From Lactiplantibacillus daowaiensis (GTDB taxonomy: Bacteria; Bacillota; Bacilli; Lactobacillales; Lactobacillaceae): a DNA stretch of 64,000 bases. Shown here piece by piece: positions 26,338 through 35,971 of this stretch. Each line of letters opens with the position of its first letter. The stretch's first letter is position 1. Position numbers and translations under genes: made by a program. The stretch covers positions 1 through 64,000 of the forward strand of contig NZ_BJDJ01000014.1 of assembly GCF_005405085.1 (NCBI RefSeq). Reading direction: 5' to 3'. The notes below the pieces were generated by a model. The model worked only from the letters and a program-made list of their open reading frames with translations, was not told where the DNA came from and did no database searches.

Positions 26338-27609
26338 TTAGTTAAATAAAGGTTGAACTAATTGTGATACTTTCAAAACAAGCCAGTTCAAGATGTTACC
26401 ACCGGTATCCAAGTTGGTAACTTCAGATGCGCCTTTAGGGAACGCAACGATTCCGTGCATCATTGAAGTCAAAGTTGGACCAAAGTCGGTCGCCATTAGT
26501 AAAGCGAAGATCATTACAATGGTAGCGGAAATAACAGAATGAACGATATTCCCTTTGCGGCTAGGTACGATCAAAGCAGCAAAGAATGGAATGGTGGCCA
26601 AGTCACCGAAAGGTAAAACCCGGTTACCAGGTAAGATAATTGCTAAGAATAAGGTAATTGGAACCATTAACAACCCAGTTGCCAAGGTCGCAGGTGAACC
26701 AGTTGAAAGGGCAGCATCCATCCCTAAGTAAATCTTGCGGTTGCCATATTTTTCTTGAAGTAACTTTTGGGCACCTTCTTGGATTGGCATTAAGCCTTCC
26801 ATCAAGATCTTAACCATCCGTGGCATTAAGAACATAACACCACCCATGGACATCCCAAGTTTCAAGATGTTTGGTACGGAATAGCCACCTAAAGCGGCTA
26901 ATAACATCCCAATAACAATCCCCATGACCATTGGTTCACCGAAAACACCAAACCGTTTTTGAATGGTTTGTGGATCGACATCCCATTTACTGATACCAGG
27001 AATCTTGCTAACAACCCAACCAATTGGAATCCCCAATAACCCATAAGCAGCGGCTGAACCTGTCGGGAAACTAATCCCCTCTAGACCATAGAACTCTTCC
27101 ACTTTGGGTGCTGTTTTATCAGCAATGATTAAGACTGCAACTTCGTAAACAATACCGGCAAGAATAGCAAACCACCAGTTCTTCGTAACCACATAAGCAG
27201 TTGCTGAAGCAGCAATCATATGCCAGTAGTTCCAAATATCGATATCCAAAGTCTTCGTCCAATTCAAGAGAATTAAGATAACGTTAACGACTAAAATAAT
27301 CGGAATCATAATAGCGGAAATTGGTTGTGCCCAAGTCCCAGCGGAAACTGCTGGCCACCCGGCATCAATAATCGTCAAGTGGAAGCCAAACCGTTTAACC
27401 ATTGCTTGCGCGGCCGGTCCGACACTCGTAGTCAATAAGTTGATAACTAAGTTGATCCCAATCATCCCGATACCAACTGTAATCCCAGCGGTGAGGGCTT
27501 TACCCGGCTTTACCCGGAAGATTAACCCAACGATAAAGATGATAATTGGTAGCATGACACTTGGGCCAACATTGATGACGCTTTGAACCACGTCAGATAA
27601 GACTTTCAT
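26338..27609 (-). CDS. PTS galactitol-family EIIC
   Basis: Polytopic permease of 423 residues. It begins VQSVINVGPSVMLPIIIFIVG, contains FGVFGEPMVMGIVIGMLLA and GMDAALSTGSPATLATGLL, all typical of GatC-like EIIC. TAGGAGG precedes the ATG. A same-length homologue without EIIA/EIIB partners lies at 41746-43017. Confidence 0.9.
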   Translation of the reverse strand: MKVLSDVVQSVINVGPSVMLPIIIFIVGLIFRVKPGKALTAGITVGIGMIGINLVINLLTTSVGPAAQAMVKRFGFHLTIIDAGWPAVSAGTWAQPISAIMIPIILVVNVILILLNWTKTLDIDIWNYWHMIAASATAYVVTKNWWFAILAGIVYEVAVLIIADKTAPKVEEFYGLEGISFPTGSAAAYGLLGIPIGWVVSKIPGISKWDVDPQTIQKRFGVFGEPMVMGIVIGMLLAALGGYSVPNILKLGMSMGGVMFLMPRMVKILMEGLMPIQEGAQKLLQEKYGNRKIYLGMDAALSTGSPATLATGLLMVPITLFLAIILPGNRVLPFGDLATIPFFAALIVPSRKGNIVHSVISATIVMIFALLMATDFGPTLTSMMHGIVAFPKGASEVTNLDTGGNILNWLVLKVSQLVQPLFN

Positions 27610-27656
27610 AATTTTTCCTCCTACTAAGTGAATCTAAAACTTTTCAAAGTATTGAA

Positions 27657-27953
27657 TTATTGTGCTTGAATTTCGCGCGCTTTAGAAACAATTTCTTCCT
27701 TTAATTTGTCAACGCCAATACCAGTTAAGAAAGCCATTGCTTTAATTGCTGGAATCTTGAATTCAGTAGGTAAAACAGTCGTTGAAATTAACATATCAGC
27801 ATCATCTTGTTTACCAGCTGCTTCCGCAATCTTGATTTGAATCAAGTTAGCATCAATGTTATTTTCTGCAAATAAATCTTCAACCTTCTTCATAACAACA
27901 GTTGAAGTTGCGATACCAGCACCACATGCGACTAAGACGTTTAATTTTTTCAT
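27657..27953 (-). CDS. PTS galactitol-family EIIB
   Basis: Phosphotransfer protein of 98 residues; Cys10 in LVACGAGIATST is the phosphorylation site. AAGGGGAAC precedes the start. Confidence 0.92.
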   Translation of the reverse strand: MKKLNVLVACGAGIATSTVVMKKVEDLFAENNIDANLIQIKIAEAAGKQDDADMLISTTVLPTEFKIPAIKAMAFLTGIGVDKLKEEIVSKAREIQAQ

Positions 27954-27999
27954 AATAAGTTCCCCTTTTCTTTCTATATACTATAGATAAGTTCTAATT

Positions 28000-28470
28000 T
28001 TATTTACTTAACAATTGATGAACAGTTCCTTTGCTGTCAGCGCTTTCAATTTGAGCAATCAGCGCATCATCTTGGATAATTGCCATTAAGGCTTGTAGCA
28101 TATCCAATTGGGCATGCGGTTGATTCAATCCCAAGACGAAGACTAACTTCGCGCCTACCTGTTGTTCAGGATCATCCATCCGACTAAAGTCAACCGGGTC
28201 ATCGTTGACAATGACAGCAACGAATTCTTTTTTAATCGTATCAGCATCAGTATGTGGGATGGCAACGCCACGTTTTTCCAATTGTAAGCCAGTTGGGAAG
28301 GTCGCCTCCCGCTTGATAATCTTTGGCAAAAATTGGTCAGTAACAAAACCATCTGCTTCAGCTTTAGCATTAACTGCCGTAAATAATTCTTTCGATGATT
28401 TAAAAGAAGTATGTAAGAGAATTAATTGATCTCTTAGGTAATCACTAACTTCTACAGTGTTCTCACTCAA
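28000..28470 (-). CDS. PTS galactitol-type EIIA
   Basis: EIIA-2 domain protein of 156 residues with phospho-His73 in GVAIPHTDAD. It is the first gene of the operon. The start codon appears to be TTG, after AAAGGAGAG; no ATG is placed better. A cre site lies in the untranslated leader about 32 bases upstream. Confidence 0.88.
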   Translation of the reverse strand: MSENTVEVSDYLRDQLILLHTSFKSSKELFTAVNAKAEADGFVTDQFLPKIIKREATFPTGLQLEKRGVAIPHTDADTIKKEFVAVIVNDDPVDFSRMDDPEQQVGAKLVFVLGLNQPHAQLDMLQALMAIIQDDALIAQIESADSKGTVHQLLSK

Positions 28471-28501
28471 AATATGTCTCTCCTTTCGTGGATCGATTAA
28501 A

Positions 28502-28515
28502 TGTAATCGCTTTCA
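28502..28515. promoter_or_regulatory. cre site in the leader of the galactitol-type operon
   Basis: TGTAATCGCTTTCA matches the cre consensus. It lies just downstream of the -10 box at 28524, a position suited to blocking initiation or elongation. Confidence 0.78.
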
Positions 28516-28523
28516 ATGACTAA

Positions 28524-28551
28524 ATTGTATCATTTTGCATTTCATTTGCAA
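28524..28551 (-). promoter_or_regulatory. Promoter of the galactitol-type PTS operon
   Basis: On the minus strand TTGCAA (28546-28551), 16 bases, TACAAT (28524-28529). The same layout TTGCAA-N16-TAGAAT is seen at the ribitol operon. Confidence 0.7.
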
Positions 28552-28582
28552 GACTTTTCTTTAAAAAACTTTTTCCGCTTTA

Positions 28583-28727
28583 TTTGCAAAGTTGGATTGG
28601 CAAGCACATATACTTGGCAAGTTACAAGTTGTTTACTTCACAATCTTTGATTTATTAGTATAGTAATCGCTTACAATGTTAGCGTTTTATATATTTGTTT
28701 CTTCACGTATGCAAAATAGTTTGCAAA
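28583..28727. promoter_or_regulatory. TTTGCAAA palindromes, candidate DeoR-regulator operators
   Basis: The eight-base palindrome TTTGCAAA occurs at 28583-28590 and 28720-28727, with a 7/8 copy at 28545-28552 in the -35 box and another perfect copy at 29718-29725 before the phosphoketolase gene. A second cre-like site (TGTAAGCGATTACT on the minus strand, one mismatch) lies at 28662-28675 within this region. Confidence 0.5.
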
Positions 28728-28806
28728 CCGTTGCCAAAAGTGTGCTATGATAATAGCGAAAAAATAATTCTATGTTAATCAAACAAATTTCAAAGGGGAT
28801 GAGTTT

Positions 28807-29574
28807 ATGGACGTCATGCAACGGCAAAAATACATCTTAGATCAACTTAACCAACAGGGAACCATCAAGATTGCGGATATTAGTAAGCAAATTGATGTGT
28901 CTCGTGAAACGATCCGTAAAGATGTCTACAACTTAGATAAGCAAGGACTGGTACAAGCTATACGAGGCGGCGCAACATTGCCACAAAGTGTCAGCGAAAC
29001 AAAGTATGGTAAGCGGCAACACGAAGCTGTTAGTGAAAAGAATCAAATCGCAGTTAATGCATTACGGCTAATCCACGATGGTGAATCAATCTTTCTAGAC
29101 TATGGCACTACGGCGTTCCAAGTTGCTGAAGAAATTAAACATAGTCAGTTACATAATCTAACGGTGATTACTAATTCGACTTTCGTCTTAAATTCATTGC
29201 AATTTGTTAGCGATATCCAGATCGTACTACTAGGTGGCACAATGCGAACTAGCGAAGGATCACTTTCGGGTCCAATTACGTTAAGTAATATCCATAACAT
29301 TTATGCTGACATTGGTTTCTTTGGTTGTGGCGGTGTTAATTTGCAAGCTGGAATTACTAACCACTATATAGAAGAAGTCGAAGTTTCGAAGAAAATGATG
29401 GCCCATTGCCGAATGAAAGTCGTCTTGGCAGACCACACTAAATTTGAAAAAAATGCCTTATATAAGACCGCTAGCGTTGATGACATTGACGTTATTATCA
29501 CGGATGATCAGCTTGACCAACGAATTGCCAAGCAAATCCGACTCACTGACATCTCCTTGATCAGTGGAAAATAA
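28807..29574 (+). CDS. DeoR/GlpR-family transcriptional regulator of the pentitol genes
   Basis: A repressor-like protein of 255 residues. The N-terminal winged HTH (KIADISKQIDVSRETIRKDVYNLDKQGLV) is classic DeoR; the C-terminal DeoRC domain has FLDYGTTAFQVAEE, LGGTMRTSEGSLSGP and GFFGCGG. It is divergent from the galactitol-type PTS operon and upstream of xpk, so it probably controls both. The regulator at 39903-40661 is a close relative with the same FFGCGG/ITNH motifs. Confidence 0.87.
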   Translation: MDVMQRQKYILDQLNQQGTIKIADISKQIDVSRETIRKDVYNLDKQGLVQAIRGGATLPQSVSETKYGKRQHEAVSEKNQIAVNALRLIHDGESIFLDYGTTAFQVAEEIKHSQLHNLTVITNSTFVLNSLQFVSDIQIVLLGGTMRTSEGSLSGPITLSNIHNIYADIGFFGCGGVNLQAGITNHYIEEVEVSKKMMAHCRMKVVLADHTKFEKNALYKTASVDDIDVIITDDQLDQRIAKQIRLTDISLISGK

Positions 29575-29660
29575 GAATTTTTATCGGAGCATAACCCTTG
29601 ATATAACAAGGATTGATCATTTCTAGCAAGCTGGTCATGCGTTTTAATGCCAAATTACGC

Positions 29661-29688
29661 TTGACTTTATTTTTGAAACCGCTATCAT
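29661..29688 (+). promoter_or_regulatory. xpk promoter with overlapping cre site
   Basis: TTGACT (29661-29666), 16 bases, TATCAT (29683-29688). TGAAACCGCTATCA at 29674-29687 is a full cre match covering the -10 box. Confidence 0.75.
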
Positions 29689-29739
29689 AATAACCGTAAT
29701 GATAAATAAAACAAAGATTTGCAAAGGAGTTGCAAAACG

Positions 29740-32133
29740 ATGAGCGAAACAATTAACAAAAACACTTCTGTTGATTATTCTTCAGATGAATACTTAAATC
29801 GCGTCGACGAATATTGGCGGGCTGCCAACTACATCTCAGTTGGTCAACTCTACCTATTAAATAATCCCCTATTAAAGGAACCTTTAAAGGCAACGGACGT
29901 TAAAGTCCATCCAATCGGCCACTGGGGCACGATTGCCGGCCAAAACTTTATTTATGCCCACTTAAACCGGGTTATTAATAAGTATGGTTTGAACATGTTC
30001 TATATTGAAGGACCAGGTCATGGTGGCCAAGTCATGGTTTCTAACTCATACTTAGACGGGACTTACACTGAAACCTATCCAAAAATTACCCAAGATACCA
30101 CTGGGATGAAGCGTTTATTCAAACAATTCTCATTCCCAGGTGGCGTAGCATCACATGCTGATCCTAAGACACCAGGTTCAATTCACGAAGGTGGCGAACT
30201 TGGCTACTCAATCTTGCATGGTGCCGGTGCCGTTCTTGACAATCCTGGTTTGATTGCCGCAACGGTTGTTGGTGATGGCGAATCAGAAACTGGTCCATTG
30301 GCAACTTCTTGGCAAGTTAACAAGTTCCTCAACCCAATTACTGATGGGACGGTCTTACCTATCTTGAACTTAAATGGTTTCAAGATTTCTAACCCAACTG
30401 TGCTTTCACGTGAATCACATGAAGAACTTGAAGACTACTTCAAGGGTCTTGGCTGGGATCCTCACTTTGTTGAAGGTACTGACCCTGCTAAGATGCACAA
30501 AGAAATGGCTGTTGAATTGGATAAAGTTATCGAAGAAATCCACGACATTCGTAAGAATGCTAAGGACAACAACGATGAATCACGTCCTAAATGGCCAATG
30601 ATCGTCTTCCGCGCACCTAAAGGCTGGACTGGTCCTAAGACTTGGGACGGCGAACCAATTGAAGGGTCATTCCGGGCCCATCAAATTCCAATTCCTGTCG
30701 ACCGTAACCATATGGAACACGCTGACAAGTTAGTTGCATGGCTCAAATCATACAAACCAGAAGAATTATTCGATGATAACGGGACTTTGAAACCAGAAAT
30801 CGCTTCATTAGTACCTGAAGGTGATGCTCGGATGGCTGCTAACCCTGTTACTAACGGTGGGAAGTTAACCAAAGACTTAATCACACCAAACATCGATGAC
30901 TATGCCTTGGATAACAAGGATCACGGTAAAGAAGACGGTTCAGATATGACTGAACTTGGTAAATATATCCGTGACTTAATCGAATTAAACAAAGATAACA
31001 AGAACTTCCGTGGCTGGGGTCCTGATGAAACCTTATCTAACAAGTTAGGTGCGGCTTTTGAAGACACTAAACGTCAATGGATGGAACCAATCCACGAACC
31101 TAACGATGCTTTATTAGCACCTGAAGGCCGCATCATCGACTCCATGTTGTCAGAACACATGGACGAAGGGATGTTGGAAGCTTATAACTTAACTGGTCGT
31201 TACGGCTTCTTTGCAAGTTACGAATCATTCTTACGCGTTGTGGACTCAATGTTGACCCAACACTTCAAGTGGTTACGGAACTCGCACGAAGAAACCCCTT
31301 GGCGGGTTGATGTACCTTCACTTAACGTGATTGCATCATCAACAGCTTTCCAACAAGACCACAATGGTTACTCACATCAAGATCCAGGTATCATTTCACA
31401 CTTGGCTGAAAAGAAGACTGAATACGTTCGGGCTTACCTTCCAGGCGATGCCAACACCTTGATTGCAACCTTTGACAAGGCAATCCAAAGCAAGCAATTG
31501 ATCAACTTGATCATTGCCAGCAAGCACCCACGTCCACAATGGTTCACAATGACTGAAGCTAAACACTTAGTTCATGATGGCCTTGGTGTTATTGACTGGG
31601 CAAGTACTGACAATGGTGAAGAACCTGATGTTGTCTTTGCAACTGCCGGCTCAGAACCAACAACTGAAAGCTTAGCTGCGGTTTCAATCTTACACGCAGC
31701 CTTCCCAGAAATGAAAATTCGCTTCATTAACGTCGTTGATCTCTTGAAATTGAAGAAGGACGATCCACGGGGCTTATCAGATGCTGAATTTGATGCTTAC
31801 TTCACTAAGGACAAACCAGTTATCTTCGCATACCATGCTTACGATGACCTTGTAAAGACGATCTTCTTCGACCGTCACAACCATAACTTACACGTTCATG
31901 GTTACCGTGAAGAAGGCGACATTACCACACCATTTGACATGCGTGTCCGTAATGAACTCGACCGCTTCCACTTAGTTAAGGCTGCCATCTTAGCTAGTCC
32001 AGAATATGCGGTTAAGGGTGCTCATCTTGTTCAAGAAATGAACGATACGCTCGACAAGCATCATGACTACATTCGTGCTGAAGGTACGGATCTTCCAGAA
32101 GTTGAAGACTGGAAATGGACACCAATTAAATAA
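29740..32133 (+). CDS. xpk: Xylulose-5-phosphate/fructose-6-phosphate phosphoketolase, copy 1
   Basis: Thiamine-diphosphate enzyme that splits xylulose-5-phosphate to acetyl phosphate and glyceraldehyde-3-phosphate. It has 797 residues, the usual length. [16 protein letters not shown], the [14 protein letters not shown] cofactor motif (ESETG here) and the [12 protein letters not shown] block are all present. AAGGAG before the ATG at 29740 sets the start. It is the end point for the pentitol pathway encoded by the divergent operon. It lies convergent to a second, nearly identical phosphoketolase. Confidence 0.96.
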   Translation: MSETINKNTSVDYSSDEYLNRVDEYWRAANYISVGQLYLLNNPLLKEPLKATDVKVHPIGHWGTIAGQNFIYAHLNRVINKYGLNMFYIEGPGHGGQVMVSNSYLDGTYTETYPKITQDTTGMKRLFKQFSFPGGVASHADPKTPGSIHEGGELGYSILHGAGAVLDNPGLIAATVVGDGESETGPLATSWQVNKFLNPITDGTVLPILNLNGFKISNPTVLSRESHEELEDYFKGLGWDPHFVEGTDPAKMHKEMAVELDKVIEEIHDIRKNAKDNNDESRPKWPMIVFRAPKGWTGPKTWDGEPIEGSFRAHQIPIPVDRNHMEHADKLVAWLKSYKPEELFDDNGTLKPEIASLVPEGDARMAANPVTNGGKLTKDLITPNIDDYALDNKDHGKEDGSDMTELGKYIRDLIELNKDNKNFRGWGPDETLSNKLGAAFEDTKRQWMEPIHEPNDALLAPEGRIIDSMLSEHMDEGMLEAYNLTGRYGFFASYESFLRVVDSMLTQHFKWLRNSHEETPWRVDVPSLNVIASSTAFQQDHNGYSHQDPGIISHLAEKKTEYVRAYLPGDANTLIATFDKAIQSKQLINLIIASKHPRPQWFTMTEAKHLVHDGLGVIDWASTDNGEEPDVVFATAGSEPTTESLAAVSILHAAFPEMKIRFINVVDLLKLKKDDPRGLSDAEFDAYFTKDKPVIFAYHAYDDLVKTIFFDRHNHNLHVHGYREEGDITTPFDMRVRNELDRFHLVKAAILASPEYAVKGAHLVQEMNDTLDKHHDYIRAEGTDLPEVEDWKWTPIK

Positions 32134-32177
32134 GCTCACTTAAAGTTTTGCTAATTCCTTAATTTGGTTCATGATTA

Positions 32178-32224
32178 CGAAAACCGCCACTCTAGTTGCT
32201 GTGACTAGGGTGGTGGCTTTTTGC
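32178..32224 (+). terminator. xpk copy 1 terminator
   Basis: AAAACCGCCACTCTAGT and ACTAGGGTGGTGGCTTTT form a long stem with a T run on the plus strand. Confidence 0.85.
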
Positions 32225-32307
32225 ATTTAAAGAGTATTTTTCACTAGTAATATGTTTAGCATGATGCATTTTAAATATACCAGAGCTCAAATCATTAATT
32301 GACTTAA

Positions 32308-32340
32308 TAAGAAAGAGACTCAGGTTTCCCCAAGTCTCCT
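32308..32340 (-). terminator. Possible terminator behind the regulator remnant
   Basis: GAGACT and AGTCTC arms on the minus strand are followed by TTTCTT. Weak; probably a leftover of the degraded regulator gene. Confidence 0.4.
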
Positions 32341-32369
32341 CCATATTCATTACAATCAAATTTTCACAG

Positions 32370-32735
32370 CTAGATAATACGTTCCGCGACTGCTTGATCG
32401 ATAATCAATGTATTGATAACATCATTTTCCAACAATACCTTAACGCCCTGAGCCTTCTTCTTTCTAACCGCAGTCACCACCACATTACTAATATTTTTCA
32501 AATCATCAATAGTAATACCAATAAGTCGATTCGAAAAATCAGTATGTACAGTGTGACCCTGATCATCAAAGAAATCAGCTACTACATCTCCAATTGCACC
32601 AGCACTAGTTAACTCATTAGTCTCGTCTTTTGTAATATAATCAAGTTTACGCCAAGTTGATGTCTGCACATCATTCCCAACCACATCAACATTCTTACCG
32701 CGCCTAAAGATGATTTTTAGTTCACATTAGATGAT
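32370..32735 (-). pseudogene. Remnant of a SorC/DeoR-type sugar-sensing regulator
   Basis: The open frame from the stop at 32736 gives about 120 residues beginning ELKIIFRRGK. It carries the C-terminal hallmarks of the SorC family: ELTSAGAIGDVVADFFDDQG, then FSNRLIGITIDDLKNISNVV and a terminal VINTLIIDQAVAERI. The HTH and the first half of the ligand domain are missing, and no good ribosome site precedes the only GTG candidate (32684). It lies between the two convergent phosphoketolase genes, so it is probably debris of an older pentose-operon regulator. Confidence 0.75.
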
Positions 32736-32812
32736 TTCACAGCCCAAACACGGCTAATTATTACTACTAAATAATTAGCCATTGTCTCACCCAGAACTTT
32801 ATCGTTATCAAA

Positions 32813-32860
32813 AGAATCACAATTAACAGTTGGTTAATCCTAACTGTTAATTGTGATTCT
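32813..32860 (-). terminator. Terminator of the ribitol-type operon
   Basis: A perfect 19-base inverted repeat: AGAATCACAATTAACAGTT at 32813 and its complement ending at 32860, with a ten-base loop. The T tail is short (TTTT after one C), so efficiency is uncertain. Confidence 0.75.
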
Positions 32861-32881
32861 ACAAATACGAGTCTAATTAAT

Positions 32882-35272
32882 TTAATCTAGCGCTTTCCAT
32901 CGCCAGCTTTCAACTTCTGATAAGTCGGTGCCTTCAGTCCGAATATAATTATAATGCTTATCAAGCATCTCATTCATCTCTTGGACAAGATGAGCACCCC
33001 TAACAGCATATTCTGAACTAGCTAAGATAGCCGTCTTAACCAAGTGGAAACGGTCAAGTTCATTGCGAACACGCATATCAAATGGTGTAGTAATATCCCC
33101 TTCTTCACGATAACCATGCACATAAACATTGTGATTATGCCGGTCAAAGAAAAGCGTCTTAATCAAGTCATCATAGCCATGATATGCGAAGATAACTGGC
33201 TTGTCTTGAGTAAAGTAAGCATCAAATTCAGCATCTGATAAGCCCCGTGGATCGTCCTTCTTCAACTTCAAAAGGTCAACGACGTTAATAAAGCGAATCT
33301 TCATCTCTGGGAAAGCTGCATGCAAGATTGAAACCGCAGCCAAGCTTTCAGTCGTTGGTTCTGAGCCGGCAGTTGCAAAGACAACATCTGGTTCTGAACC
33401 ATTATCGGTACTTGCCCAGTCGATAATACCAAGGCCATCATGAACTAAATGTTTAGCTTCGTCCATCGTGAACCATTGTGGACGTGGGTGCTTGCTGGCA
33501 ACAATCAGATTAATTAATTGTTTACTTTGAATTGCTTTGTCAAACACTGCTACTAAAGAATTAGCATCAGCTGGTAAATAGGCTCTGATATACTCAGTCT
33601 TTTTCTCCGCTAAATGTGAAATGATCCCCGGATCTTGGTGTGAATAACCGTTATGATCTTGTTGGAAAGCTGTTGATGAAGCAATCACGTTAAGTGAGGG
33701 AACATCAGCCCGCCAAGGCGTTTCTTCATGCGAGTTCCGTAACCACTTGAAATGTTGGGTCAACATTGAATCTACCACACGCAAGAATGATTCATAACTT
33801 GCGAAGAAGCCATAGCGCCCGGTTAAGTTGTAAGCTTCCAACATCCCTTCATCCATGTGTTCTGACAACATGGAGTCGATGATGCGGCCTTCAGGTGCTA
33901 ATAAAGCATCGTTAGGTTCGTGGATTGGCGCCATCCATTGACGTTTAGTGTCTTCAAAAGCCGCACCTAACTTGTTAGATAAGGTTTCGTCAGGACCCCA
34001 ACCACGGAAATTCTTATTATTTTTGTTTAATGTAATTAAATCACGAATATATTTACCGAGTTCGGTCATATCTGAACCGTCCGTTTTACCGTGATCCTTG
34101 TTATCTAAAGCATAGTTATCGATGTTTGGTGTAATCAAATCCTTGGTCAGTTTACCACCATTAGTAATAGGATTAGCCGCCATGCGTGCACTACCTTCAG
34201 GCACCAGCGAAGCAATTTCTGGTTTCAAGGTCCCGTTGTCATCGAACAAGTCCTCTGGCTGATACGATTTAAGCCATTTCACCAGCTCATCGGCATGTTC
34301 CATATGATTACGGTCGACAGGAATTGGAATCTGATGAGCCCGGAATGACCCTTCAATTGGTTCACCATCCCAAGTCTTAGGACCAGTCCAGCCTTTAGGT
34401 GCACGAAAAACGATCATTGGCCACTTAGGACGCGATTCATCGTTATTATCCTTAGCATGCTTGCGAATATCGTTGATCTCTTCGATTACCTTATCCAACT
34501 TGGTAGCCATTTCGCTATGCATCTTAGCAGGATCATCGCCTTCAACAAAGTACGGATTCCAGCCAAGACCGCTGAAGTACTTCTCTAATTCTTCATGTGA
34601 TTCACGTGAAAGCACAGTTGGGTTAGAAATTTTGAAACCATTTAGATTTAAAATGGGCAGAACTGTCCCATCAGTGATTGGGTTGAGAAACTTATTGACT
34701 TGCCAAGAAGTCGCCAATGGACCAGTTTCAGCTTCCCCATCACCAACAACCGTTGCAGCAATCAAACCTGGATTATCAAGAACGGCACCAGCACCATGCA
34801 AGATTGAGTAACCAAGTTCGCCGCCTTCATGAATTGAGCCTGGCGTCTTAGGATCAGCATGTGATGCCACACCACCTGGAAACGAAAATTGTTTAAACAA
34901 TTGTTTCATCCCAGCGGTATCTTGGGTAATCTTGGGATAGGTTTCAGTGTAAGTCCCGTCTAAGTATGAGTTAGAAACCATGACTTGACCACCATGTCCA
35001 GGGCCTTCAATATAAAACATATTTAGTTTATATTTATTAATTACACGGTTTAAGTGGGCGTAGATAAAATTCTGACCAGCAATTGTACCCCAATGACCAA
35101 TTGGATGGACTTTAACATCTGTTGCTTTTAATGGTTCCCTTAATAGGGGATTATTCAATAGATAAAGTTGTCCAACCGAAATATAGTTAGCAGCCCGCCA
35201 ATATTTGTCAACACGACTCAAATATTCAACTGAAGAATAATCAGTAGCTACCTCAATAGTTGCTTCACTCAT
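32882..35272 (-). CDS. xpk: Xylulose-5-phosphate/fructose-6-phosphate phosphoketolase, copy 2
   Basis: Phosphoketolase of 796 residues, over 90 percent identical to copy 1 by eye, with the same [26 protein letters not shown] and [12 protein letters not shown] motifs. Most differences are in the first 20 and last 30 residues. It ends the ribitol-type operon, 15 bases after rpe, so it processes xylulose-5-phosphate made by RPE from ribulose-5-phosphate. AAAAGGAG precedes the ATG. Confidence 0.96.
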   Translation of the reverse strand: MSEATIEVATDYSSVEYLSRVDKYWRAANYISVGQLYLLNNPLLREPLKATDVKVHPIGHWGTIAGQNFIYAHLNRVINKYKLNMFYIEGPGHGGQVMVSNSYLDGTYTETYPKITQDTAGMKQLFKQFSFPGGVASHADPKTPGSIHEGGELGYSILHGAGAVLDNPGLIAATVVGDGEAETGPLATSWQVNKFLNPITDGTVLPILNLNGFKISNPTVLSRESHEELEKYFSGLGWNPYFVEGDDPAKMHSEMATKLDKVIEEINDIRKHAKDNNDESRPKWPMIVFRAPKGWTGPKTWDGEPIEGSFRAHQIPIPVDRNHMEHADELVKWLKSYQPEDLFDDNGTLKPEIASLVPEGSARMAANPITNGGKLTKDLITPNIDNYALDNKDHGKTDGSDMTELGKYIRDLITLNKNNKNFRGWGPDETLSNKLGAAFEDTKRQWMAPIHEPNDALLAPEGRIIDSMLSEHMDEGMLEAYNLTGRYGFFASYESFLRVVDSMLTQHFKWLRNSHEETPWRADVPSLNVIASSTAFQQDHNGYSHQDPGIISHLAEKKTEYIRAYLPADANSLVAVFDKAIQSKQLINLIVASKHPRPQWFTMDEAKHLVHDGLGIIDWASTDNGSEPDVVFATAGSEPTTESLAAVSILHAAFPEMKIRFINVVDLLKLKKDDPRGLSDAEFDAYFTQDKPVIFAYHGYDDLIKTLFFDRHNHNVYVHGYREEGDITTPFDMRVRNELDRFHLVKTAILASSEYAVRGAHLVQEMNEMLDKHYNYIRTEGTDLSEVESWRWKALD

Positions 35273-35287
35273 TACTTATAACTCCTT

Positions 35288-35953
35288 TTATTTACTAGTC
35301 AGTGCAACTGCATCTTTTAACGATTGGATACGTTGTTCTGGAGTATCAGCATCATAGATATATGAGCCACCCACGAACACATTAGCACCAGCTTCATAGC
35401 ATTTTCCGATAGTCTTGTCACTTATACCGCCATCTACCTCAATATCAAAGGCGTAATCATTCAAATCCTTGATTTCCTTTAGTTTTCTAACTTTTTCTAC
35501 CATTTCTGGAATAAAGGCTTGTCCACCAAATCCAGGATTTACTGTCATAATCAATACTTGATCAACTAACGGAAGAACCGGTTCAATCGCAGTCAATGGC
35601 GTCCCCGGATTTAATACAATGCCTGCTTTGACATTATTATCACGAATCAATTGCACGGCCCGATATATGTGACGAGTACTTTCAACATGGATCGTTAAAA
35701 TATCACCACCAGCCTGAGCAAAATCTTTGATATACGCTTCTGGATTATCAATCATTAAATGACAATCTAGGACTAAGCTAGTATTTTTACGAATATCTGC
35801 CACAACTTTAGGACCAAAAGTAATATTGGGAACAAAGTGTCCGTCCATAATATCCACGTGTAAATACTCGACTCCCGCCTTTTCAACTAAAACAATATCA
35901 TGTTTTAAATTACAGAAATCAGCACTTAGAATTGAAGGTGCAATTTTCATCAT
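35288..35953 (-). CDS. rpe: Ribulose-phosphate 3-epimerase
   Basis: TIM-barrel enzyme of 221 residues interconverting ribulose-5-phosphate and xylulose-5-phosphate. It has APSILSADF, HVDIMDGHFVPNITFGP, the CHLMI block, MTVNPGFGGQAFIP and DGGI, covering the metal ligands and phosphate site. Probably an operon-specific copy, in addition to the housekeeping one, linking the polyol-phosphate dehydrogenase product to phosphoketolase. Confidence 0.95.
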   Translation of the reverse strand: MMKIAPSILSADFCNLKHDIVLVEKAGVEYLHVDIMDGHFVPNITFGPKVVADIRKNTSLVLDCHLMIDNPEAYIKDFAQAGGDILTIHVESTRHIYRAVQLIRDNNVKAGIVLNPGTPLTAIEPVLPLVDQVLIMTVNPGFGGQAFIPEMVEKVRKLKEIKDLNDYAFDIEVDGGISDKTIGKCYEAGANVFVGGSYIYDADTPEQRIQSLKDAVALTSK

Positions 35954-35971
35954 TCGTCACTCCCGAAAAAG

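Noticed and set aside
28662..28675. Second cre as a full match
   Set aside because: One fixed base of the consensus is wrong, so it is kept only as a cre-like element and not listed as a separate site.
30404..30416. CACGTG dyad resembling parS in phosphoketolase copy 1 (also 34601-34611 in copy 2)
   Set aside because: It matches parS at only 13 of 16 positions and encodes a conserved Ser-Arg-Glu-Ser stretch, so it is coding coincidence.
32394..32612. Plus-strand frame opposite the regulator remnant
   Set aside because: The minus strand clearly encodes a SorC-family C-terminus; the plus frame has no family features.
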